NCBI RefSeq assembly: GCF_011742165.1
Contig: NZ_JAAQTO010000022.1
Span: forward strand, 1 to 51,869
Direction: 5' to 3'
Length of the DNA stretch: 51,869 nucleotides
Source: Billgrantia bachuensis
GTDB lineage: Bacteria; Pseudomonadota; Gammaproteobacteria; Pseudomonadales; Halomonadaceae
The position numbers and the translations under genes were made by a program. Within the stretch, counting starts at the first letter, position 1. Each line of letters begins with the position of its first letter. Shown here one piece after another: positions 46,136-51,869 of this stretch. The notes beneath the pieces are model-generated. The model was not told the origin of the DNA and made no database searches. It saw only the letters and a list, made by a program, of their open reading frames with translations.

Positions 46136-46918
46136 TCAGCGGCCGGTCCACTCGAAGGGTGTCTTGTGCAGGAACTTGTTCACCGCCGCCTGGAAATCGT
46201 CGCTCATGTAGCAGGTGGTGACCCAGTCGTCACCGGCGTCCGCAGCAGCCCTGCGCGCTTCCAGGACCCGCCCCACCAGCGCCTTGCTGGCCTGGACGGT
46301 GAGCGGCGCGCGCCGGCCGAATTCGGCCGCGATGGCGGTCACCTCCTCGACGATCGTTTCGGGAGCGAAGACGCCGTTGACCAGCCCCGTCTGCCGCGCC
46401 TCCTCGGCATCGAACAGCTTGGCCATCATCAGCGCCTCCTTGGTGCGAGCCACGCCGATCATGTCGACCATTCGCGAGACGTTGGTCATCGATAGTGTGT
46501 TGCCCAGCGTCCTGGCGATGGGTACGCCGAACTTCATCGAAGGCGTGCAGTAGCGGAAGTCGCAAACCAGCGCCAGGGCTGCCCCGCCGCCCACGCAGGC
46601 GCCCTCGATCAGGGCGATGGTGGGCTTGGCCAAGCGCTCAAGCTTGCCCACCACCCGGTCGATTCGCCGCTCATAGCCGATGGCGTCGTCGGGGGTGTTG
46701 AAGTGGGCAAATTGGGAGATATCGGTGCCGGCGACGAAGGCCTCGCCGCCGACACCATGCAGCACCACCGCCTGGACGTCGTCGTCCTCGTTCAGCCGGT
46801 CGCAGCAGGCCTCGAGCGCGTCATACATCTCCCAGGTCATGGCGTTGCGGCTCTCGGGTCGGTTGAAGCCGATCCAGGCGAGGTTGCCCTCGCGCCGGAA
46901 GATCAAGGCGTCAGACAT
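46136..46918 (-). CDS. Crotonase-fold protein lacking both canonical hydratase glutamates
   Basis: A 260-residue enoyl-CoA hydratase/isomerase family protein with NLAWIGFNRPESRNAM, VAGTDISQF and the oxyanion-hole stretch IEGACVGGGAALALVCDFRY. Where mitochondrial hydratase has the two catalytic Glu residues (GGGCEL and QPEI) this protein has GGGAAL and GVPIAR, so simple hydration is unlikely. CoA-binding and oxyanion-hole residues look intact, leaving isomerase, decarboxylase, lyase or hydrolase chemistry. It is 37 bp after dctM and 50 bp before the CoA-transferase gene, in one operon. The exact reaction is unknown. Confidence 0.88.
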   Translation of the reverse strand: MSDALIFRREGNLAWIGFNRPESRNAMTWEMYDALEACCDRLNEDDDVQAVVLHGVGGEAFVAGTDISQFAHFNTPDDAIGYERRIDRVVGKLERLAKPTIALIEGACVGGGAALALVCDFRYCTPSMKFGVPIARTLGNTLSMTNVSRMVDMIGVARTKEALMMAKLFDAEEARQTGLVNGVFAPETIVEEVTAIAAEFGRRAPLTVQASKALVGRVLEARRAAADAGDDWVTTCYMSDDFQAAVNKFLHKTPFEWTGR

Positions 46919-46955
46919 CTGGATTCTCCTTTCGGGGTCGTCAGTGGTTTCGCGC

Positions 46956-48236
46956 TCACCGGTAGAACAGCTCCACCAGCCCCATCGGGAAGATCGGCAC
47001 GTAAGTCACCAGCATCAGCAGGATGAACAAGAGAACGACGAACGGTACGTTGGCCTTCGACACCTGCCAGATGTCCGCCTTGGCCACAGAGCAGGCCGTC
47101 ATCAGCACGCTGGCCACCGGGGGGGTCTGCTGGCCGATCGCCAGGTTGAGGGTGACGATCATGCCGAAGTGGACGGGGTCGATGCCGACCATCATCACCA
47201 GCGGCATGACGATGGGTACGGTGAGGATGATCGCCGCGGCCGAATGCAGGATCATGCCGATCAGCAGCAGGAAGATGTTCAGCAGCGCCAGGACGGCGAA
47301 TTTGTTGTCGGTGAAGTCGCTGATCATCATCGCCAGCATCTGCGGCAGCTGGGCGCGGGTGAGGAAATCCCCGAGCAAGGCCGAGCTCGCCACCAGCAGC
47401 ATGACCACGGCGGTCTGCACGCCGCCTTCGACCATGGCTGCGCGCAGCTTCGCCCAGCGCAGCTCGCCGTAGCGGAAGCTGATCAGCAGCGCAGCCAGCA
47501 CCGCCAGGGCTGCCCCTTCGGTAGCGGTCATGAAGCCGCCGAAGATTCCGCCAAGGATGACCAGCGGCAGCAGGAAGGCCAGGCCCGCCGCCTTGAAGGT
47601 GGTCCACACTCGCTTCAGTTGAAAAGTATGCTCCACGGGCCAGTTGTAGCGGACCGCGAAATACCAGGCGAGCACCATCATCAAGACCCCACCGACCAGA
47701 CCGGGCACGATGCCGGCGACGAACAGCTGCACCACCGAGGTGTCGGCCATGGCGGCATACAGAATCATGGGAATGGAGGGCGGAATGATGATCGCCAGCG
47801 AAGCCGAAGAGGAGGTAATGGCGGCGGCGAACGGGGCAGGATAGCCCTTGCGCTTCATCTCCGGCATCAGGATGGAACCGAGGGCGGCCACGTCGGCCAC
47901 GGCAGAACCGGAAATCTCGGCGAAGAACAGCGAGGTGCCGACGTTGACCATGGCCAGCCCGCCGCGGATGAAACCGAGCAGCGCCGAAGCGAAGTCGATC
48001 AGCCGCCGAGAGATACCGCCGGTGTTCATGATGGCGCCAGCCAGGATGAACAGCGGGATGGCGATCAGCGGAAACTTGGTCGAGCCCTCGAACATCACCA
48101 GCGGGAAGCCGAGCAGGCTGTTGGTGCCTTGAATCCACAGCATGGCAACGATGGATATCGCGCCCAGGGCCACGGCGATGGGGATATTGATGAAAATCAT
48201 GGCCAGCCCGGCCAGCAGGATCAGTGCCGTCGTCAT
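46956..48236 (-). CDS. TRAP transporter large membrane subunit (DctM), third system
   Basis: A 426-residue multi-helix protein with KFPLIAIPLFILAGAIMNTG, SLFFAEISGSAVADVAALGS, SASLAIIIPPSIPMILYAA, ATEGAALAVLAAL and NLAIGQQTPPVASVLMTACS, all DctM hallmarks. It overlaps dctQ by ATGA and precedes the crotonase gene. It forms the ion-coupled permease of the TRAP system for this operon. Confidence 0.95.
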   Translation of the reverse strand: MTTALILLAGLAMIFINIPIAVALGAISIVAMLWIQGTNSLLGFPLVMFEGSTKFPLIAIPLFILAGAIMNTGGISRRLIDFASALLGFIRGGLAMVNVGTSLFFAEISGSAVADVAALGSILMPEMKRKGYPAPFAAAITSSSASLAIIIPPSIPMILYAAMADTSVVQLFVAGIVPGLVGGVLMMVLAWYFAVRYNWPVEHTFQLKRVWTTFKAAGLAFLLPLVILGGIFGGFMTATEGAALAVLAALLISFRYGELRWAKLRAAMVEGGVQTAVVMLLVASSALLGDFLTRAQLPQMLAMMISDFTDNKFAVLALLNIFLLLIGMILHSAAAIILTVPIVMPLVMMVGIDPVHFGMIVTLNLAIGQQTPPVASVLMTACSVAKADIWQVSKANVPFVVLLFILLMLVTYVPIFPMGLVELFYR

Positions 48237-48751
48237 TGCAGCTCCTCCACGATGTCCTGCTCCGAGGGCGGCCGCTTGCCTTCCCAGGCCTCACGCAGGA
48301 TGGCCGGGAGGTTGAGCAGCTCGGCGATGACATAGAGTGCCGCACCGATCGGAATGGTCGACTGGGTGACAGCGATCGGAATCGGTACGCTGACCAGGGT
48401 CGAGCCGCTGAGGACGCCGATGACGTAGACGCCATAGACGGCGAGCAGCACGAAGAAGGCGATGATGATGGCTTCACCCAGCGCCACCAGCGTCACGCGA
48501 ACGGCACGGGGTTGCGAGTAGACGAATCCCGGGACGCTGATATGGGCGCGCTTGAGGGCAGCCAGAGCGGCGCCGTAATAGGTCACCCAGGCCAACATCA
48601 CGGCGGCAACCTCGTCATACCACCCCAGCGAGTTGCCGCTGAAGCGGAAGGTGACGCCGAGCAGCACGACCACAGTCAGGGAAACCACCAACAGCATGGT
48701 GATAACTTCGAGCAGCCACTCGAAGCCGGATCGCAGTTTCACGAGGGACAT
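48233..48751 (-). CDS. TRAP transporter small membrane subunit (DctQ), third system
   Basis: A 172-residue protein with four predicted membrane helices and the DctQ pattern VTFRFSGNSLGWYDEVAAVMLAW followed by LKRAHISVPGFV. ATG at 48751 is preferred, with GGAG eight bases upstream. It overlaps dctM by four bases; a GC-rich hairpin separates it from dctP. Confidence 0.92.
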   Translation of the reverse strand: MSLVKLRSGFEWLLEVITMLLVVSLTVVVLLGVTFRFSGNSLGWYDEVAAVMLAWVTYYGAALAALKRAHISVPGFVYSQPRAVRVTLVALGEAIIIAFFVLLAVYGVYVIGVLSGSTLVSVPIPIAVTQSTIPIGAALYVIAELLNLPAILREAWEGKRPPSEQDIVEELQ

Positions 48752-48780
48752 GCAAACCACTCCGTCGAGCAGGAGAAGGA

Positions 48781-48798
48781 CCGCCCCGAATGGGGCGG
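48781..48798 (-). terminator. Intra-operon hairpin between dctP and dctQ
   Basis: CCGCCCC, a 4-nt loop and GGGGCGG form a compact stem just past the dctP stop, without a T-tract. Such stems often stabilise the binding-protein mRNA or reduce read-through into the membrane subunits. Confidence 0.55.
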
Positions 48799-48820
48799 CC
48801 GTGGATTCACTCAGTGAGGC

Positions 48821-49807
48821 TCAGTCTTGCTCACCGAGCGCCAGGACGCGGTCGACCAGTTCGCCGCCGCCTTCCACTTCCTCGTCGAAACGCTCGTAGA
48901 TGGGGCCACTGGCGTCGATGAAGGCCTGCTGGTCGGCCTCGTTGACCTCCATGCCGGCCTCTTCCATTTCGCCGAGGAGTTGCTCGTCCTGTTCGGCGGC
49001 CGTCTCATAAACGAAATCCTGAACCTCACGCGCCGTCTCCTCGAGGATATTGCGAACGTCCTCCGGGAGATCCTCCCAATGGCGCTTGGAAACCACCACA
49101 TACGCGGGCGTGTAGACGTGGTTGGTCATGGACAGGTAGTCCTGGACTTCCTGAAACTTCTGGGAATGAATCTGCACCAGAGGATTCTCCTGGCCGTCCA
49201 TGGTGCCGGTCTGCAACGCCGTGAAGACCTCTGAGAGCGCCATGGGCGAGGGGTTGGCGCCGTACTCCTCGAACATGCGCACCCGCCAGGCGCCCTTCGG
49301 CGTGCGCAGTTTCAGGCCCTTCAGGTCCTCGGGCGTCTCGATGGGTCGCTCGTTGTTGGTGATCTGGCGAAAACCGTTCTCCCACACGGCGAGAATCTTG
49401 TAGCCCTCCTCCTCCACCAGCGGATAGAGATCGGGTTCGATGACCTCCTCGATGACCCGCTTCATGTGCTCCCGATCCTTGATCAGGTAGGGCATCTCGA
49501 ACAGGCCAAATTCATCGACCACCGAGGACATTACGGTGGAAGGCAGTGTGAAGGTGAGCTGGCCGAGCTTGAGCTTCTGCATCATGGAGTCGTCGCCACC
49601 GAGCTGGCTCGATCCATAGACCTCTACCCTATAGTCATCGCCCAGCCGCTCATTGGCCCGCTCGGCGAACTCATTGGCGGAAGCATCGAACAGCGAACCG
49701 GGATTTCCCACGTGACCGAACTGCAATTCGGTTTGAGCCATACCCAACCCTGGGGTAAGGCTCAGCGCCAGGGCGGTGGTCACGAATGCCGTCTTGATCG
49801 TCTTCAT
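48821..49807 (-). CDS. TRAP transporter solute-binding protein (DctP), third system
   Basis: A 328-residue periplasmic protein with signal peptide (MKTIKTAFVTTALALSL, cleavage after GMA). Core motifs are LKGLKLRTPKGAWRVRMFEE (ligand Arg of LKLR), ALSEVFTALQTGTMDGQENP and DYLSMTNHVYTPAY. It starts the operon that runs through dctQM, crotonase, CoA-transferase, aminotransferase and dehydrogenase. The start at 49807 has GGAG six bases upstream. A 15-bp operator at 49981-49995 lies in its promoter. Confidence 0.95.
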   Translation of the reverse strand: MKTIKTAFVTTALALSLTPGLGMAQTELQFGHVGNPGSLFDASANEFAERANERLGDDYRVEVYGSSQLGGDDSMMQKLKLGQLTFTLPSTVMSSVVDEFGLFEMPYLIKDREHMKRVIEEVIEPDLYPLVEEEGYKILAVWENGFRQITNNERPIETPEDLKGLKLRTPKGAWRVRMFEEYGANPSPMALSEVFTALQTGTMDGQENPLVQIHSQKFQEVQDYLSMTNHVYTPAYVVVSKRHWEDLPEDVRNILEETAREVQDFVYETAAEQDEQLLGEMEEAGMEVNEADQQAFIDASGPIYERFDEEVEGGGELVDRVLALGEQD

Positions 49808-49980
49808 CGGATACTCCAGTGCTGACTTGTTGTTGTAGGCGTGCTGCCCGGGCGTGGCATCCTCTCGAGGGCAGTCTCCAGGCCATGGCGGCTCTCGCAG
49901 AACCGCGGGAAGCATACCCACGGTCCGAGCATCCTCGGCCATCCAACGGCTCGGTGAGCCCGACCGTTACGAATTCAATT

Positions 49981-49995
49981 TGAATTCAAAATTCA
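49981..49995 (-). promoter_or_regulatory. 15-bp operator, TRAP operon side
   Basis: On the minus strand this reads TGAATTTTGAATTCA, identical to 50552-50566 on the plus strand. It lies 174-188 nt upstream of the dctP start, in AT-rich DNA. Confidence 0.6.
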
Positions 49996-50051
49996 TTATT
50001 CGGTATTAAACTTTGGTCGACCGATAGCTGCCGACCACTGACTTCGCCGGC

Positions 50052-50513
50052 TCAAGCGGGCTCCAATCCCCAGACCAGTCCCGCCGCCTCGATACCGGCG
50101 ATGGCGGCGGCCTCGTCCTCAGCCGAGGATGCGCCGCTGGCTCCCACGGCGCCGATGACACGGGAATCGCCGTCCAGGATCAGCACGCCTCCCGGGACCG
50201 GAACGAAGTGGCCATTCGAGACGGCAGCTACGCTGGCGAGGAAGGCCGGTCGCTCCGCATTGCGGGCACCGACCACGCCGCTCGAGGCGCCATTGCCCAG
50301 AGCGGCGAAAGCCTTGCCCTGAGCCACGGGGAAGCGCAGCGGGGCACAGCCGTCCTCGCGCTCGGCAGCGACGACGTGACCGCCACCATCGATCACCACT
50401 ACGGTAAGAGGCTCCATCGAGGCATCGCGCGCCTTGGCGAAAGCCCCGTCGAGGATGGCTCTGGCCCGGGAACGGCCAAGCTGAAACTGACTGCGGAAGA
50501 CTTTGCCGGTCAT
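50052..50513 (-). CDS. GlcG/HbpS family protein
   Basis: A 153-residue protein of the GlcG/HbpS (DUF336) fold. Typical stretches are PLTVVVIDGGGHVVAAERED, AQGKAFAALGNG and VPVPGGVLILDGDSRVIGAVGASG, with the C-terminal glycine-rich strand and the AEDEAAAIAG helix. Family members sit next to glycolate and propanediol catabolic genes or bind haem; the GlcG role is not established. Its upstream region shares the 15-bp operator with the TRAP operon, so it probably belongs to the same regulon. Confidence 0.88.
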   Translation of the reverse strand: MTGKVFRSQFQLGRSRARAILDGAFAKARDASMEPLTVVVIDGGGHVVAAEREDGCAPLRFPVAQGKAFAALGNGASSGVVGARNAERPAFLASVAAVSNGHFVPVPGGVLILDGDSRVIGAVGASGASSAEDEAAAIAGIEAAGLVWGLEPA

Positions 50514-50551
50514 GGGAGACTCCTTATGATGGTCAGGTAGTAGATATTAGT

Positions 50552-50566
50552 TGAATTTTGAATTCA
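50552..50566 (+). promoter_or_regulatory. 15-bp operator between glcG-like gene and gntR
   Basis: TGAATTTTGAATTCA is identical to the reverse complement of 49981-49995. It lies 39-53 nt upstream of the glcG-like start and about 125 nt upstream of the GntR gene, so the two copies flank the glcG-like gene. Confidence 0.6.
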
Positions 50567-50690
50567 TAATATCTTCTGTGAAAGAATGCCAGCCGGACCG
50601 TTTCCGCCGAGATGCATCGACAGGCCCGGCGACACGACGGGAACGCCGACTGGGACTATCGGGACGCTATCGCCTCTAGGAATTCATGCC

Positions 50691-51374
50691 ATGAGTAAAA
50701 TCCAGCATCGCAGCCTTTATCTGGAAGTGGCCGACCGCGTCCGGGAACTCATCGAGCAGGGGGATCTCGCTCCTGGCGAGCGAATATCGGAAAAGCAGCT
50801 CTGCGAGCGCTTCGGAGTGTCCCGCACGCCGCTACGAGAAGCGCTGAAGGTTCTTGCCTCCGAGGGCCTGATCGAGCTGCTGCCCAATCGCGGCGCCAGG
50901 GTCATGCGCCTGACGCTGAAGATGGTGAAGGATACCTACGATCTAATGGGGGCTCTCGAGGGGCTGTCCGGCGAACTCGCCTGCCAGAACATCAGCGACG
51001 AGGGCATCAAGGCCATTCGTGCGTTGCATGACGAGATGCTTCGGCACTACCACGACCGCAACCTGCCGGACTACTTCCAGGTCAACCAGAAGATTCACGA
51101 GGGGATCCTGGCCGCCTCGGCGAACGAGGTACTGCAGGAGATGTACAGTAACCTCAGCCAACGTGTGAAGCGGGTCCGCTACTCCAAGAAAATGACCGAC
51201 GATTTCTGGCGCAGGGCCGTGCAGGACCACGAGCACTTGATCATTGCCCTCGAGGCGCGGGATGGAAAACGCCTGGGGCAGATACTACGCGATCACCTTT
51301 GCAATAAACTCGAAGTCGCCTCACTCGCAGGCGTGATTGAAGAAGAACGAACTCTCAATGCCGCCAACGCCTGA
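50691..51374 (+). CDS. GntR family regulator (FadR/FCD type), third TRAP operon region
   Basis: A 227-residue regulator beginning MSKIQHRSLYLEVADRVREL. The winged HTH has PGERISEKQLCERFGVSRTP and LREALKVLASEGLIEL; the FCD domain shows YDLMGALEGLSGELACQ, NQKIHEGILAASANE and QDHEHLIIALEARDGKRL. TAGGA nine bases before ATG supports the start. By position it most likely binds the TGAATTTTGAATTCA sites and controls the adjacent glcG-like gene and the TRAP-crotonase operon. Confidence 0.9.
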   Translation: MSKIQHRSLYLEVADRVRELIEQGDLAPGERISEKQLCERFGVSRTPLREALKVLASEGLIELLPNRGARVMRLTLKMVKDTYDLMGALEGLSGELACQNISDEGIKAIRALHDEMLRHYHDRNLPDYFQVNQKIHEGILAASANEVLQEMYSNLSQRVKRVRYSKKMTDDFWRRAVQDHEHLIIALEARDGKRLGQILRDHLCNKLEVASLAGVIEEERTLNAANA

Positions 51375-51377
51375 GTC

Positions 51378-51869
51378 TCACTCCCACTCCTTCAGCCGCA
51401 TTGCCGAGCGCTCCAGGCGCTGATCCTCCGCCTCGATCTCGCGCAACTGCTCGCCGATACCGCTGAGGTGCTCCACCGCCGCACGCCGTGCGGCCTGCGG
51501 CTTGCCCTCCATCACCGCCCGGTAGAGCCGGGCATGCTGGCGGTTGATCATCTGCCTCGGCGCCTCGCGGTGATAGAGGTTCTTCACCGAGGCGAACACC
51601 GAGCTCAGCAGCAGATCGGTCAGCGACTGCAGCGTATGAACCAGCACCGGGTTGTGCGAAGCCTGGCAGATCGCCAGGTGGAAGGCGTGATCGAGGTGCG
51701 CCAACTGCTCCACCTCGATCTCGCCTCGCTCGACGTACTCGGCCATGGCTTCGTAACGACGCTGAATCAGCACGCGATCGGCCGGCGTGGCGCGCTCCGC
51801 AGCCAGGCTGGCCGATTCGCCCTCGAGCAGCGAGCGTACCTCGAGCAGATCGAACAGGGTTCGGGGATG
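51378..51869 (-). CDS. glcC: GlcC, glycolate operon regulator, C-terminal part (cut by window edge)
   Basis: The reading frame is open to the right edge, giving the last 163 codons. The sequence matches E. coli GlcC closely: RTLFDLLEVRSLLEGESASL, AHLDHAFHLAICQASHNPVL, HTLQSLTDLLLSSVFASVKN, LYHR and RQHARLYRAVMEGKPQAARR, the C-terminal FCD domain. GlcC activates glycolate oxidase genes in response to glycolate. The N-terminal DNA-binding domain and presumably the glcDEF genes lie beyond the window. Its stop is only a few bases after the convergent GntR gene, so no terminator separates them. Confidence 0.93.
   Translation of the reverse strand, partial: HPRTLFDLLEVRSLLEGESASLAAERATPADRVLIQRRYEAMAEYVERGEIEVEQLAHLDHAFHLAICQASHNPVLVHTLQSLTDLLLSSVFASVKNLYHREAPRQMINRQHARLYRAVMEGKPQAARRAAVEHLSGIGEQLREIEAEDQRLERSAMRLKEWE

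Noticed and set aside
46680..48335. A 551-codon open frame on the plus strand opposite dctM and the crotonase gene
   Set aside because: Low-complexity, His/Gln/Asp-rich composition across two real genes with clear motifs and overlaps marks it as a shadow frame.

Overview
The window looks like chromosomal DNA from a high-GC, halophile-type gammaproteobacterium, most likely Halomonas or a close relative. The support is the dense GC-rich coding with AT-rich promoters, three TRAP uptake systems, a phasin, a lactate permease, a Pseudomonas/Halomonas-style gcl-hyi-glxR-glycerate kinase-pyk operon, and long fold-back intergenic repeats. The genus is inferred; no rRNA gene is present. No mobile element, tRNA, rRNA or CRISPR array was seen.

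Layout. 1-5384 (minus): glyoxylate-to-pyruvate operon gcl, hyi, glxR, glycerate 2-kinase, pyk (cut by the left edge). 5574-11652 (minus): Asp/Glu-racemase-fold protein, TRAP PQM, dihydropyrimidinase-type hydrolase, hydratase. 11919-16305 (plus, divergent): a second TRAP PQM, a hydantoin-racemase-like protein without its two cysteines, and a GntR regulator. 16374-18938 (minus): RpiR regulator, ureidoglycine aminohydrolase, ureidoglycolate lyase, with a divergent YfcC-type carrier. 20709-35646: urate/allantoin catabolism: allantoinase puuE, allantoin racemase, two NCS1 permeases, a GntR regulator, urate oxidase puuD, uraH, uraD, a chemoreceptor, two NCS2 permeases and a Tsx-like outer-membrane channel. 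35963-40502: phosphoribosyltransferase-like protein, phasin, glutathione transferase, L-lactate permease, gamma-carbonic-anhydrase-like protein. 40601-49807 (minus): a third TRAP operon with crotonase, CoA-transferase, serine-glyoxylate aminotransferase and a FAD/Fe-S 2-hydroxyacid dehydrogenase. 50052-51869: GlcG/HbpS protein, a GntR regulator, and the C-terminal part of GlcC.

How it works together. Urate is oxidised by PuuD, processed by UraH and UraD to allantoin, racemised, opened by PuuE to allantoate, and (after a step not encoded here, allantoate amidohydrolase) converted by AllE and AllA to glyoxylate and urea. Gcl joins two glyoxylates to tartronate semialdehyde, and Hyi, GlxR, glycerate kinase and pyruvate kinase carry this to pyruvate. 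The lactate and GlcC genes and the right-hand TRAP operon also handle 2-hydroxy acids or glyoxylate. The window therefore reads as a glyoxylate-centred catabolic island.

The most interesting signals are a shared TGTATACA operator that appears to tie the purine genes, including a chemoreceptor and gcl, into one regulon; two TRAP-linked operons whose enzyme sets match no pathway I recognise and contain family members lacking canonical catalytic residues; and paired operator repeats in their promoters.
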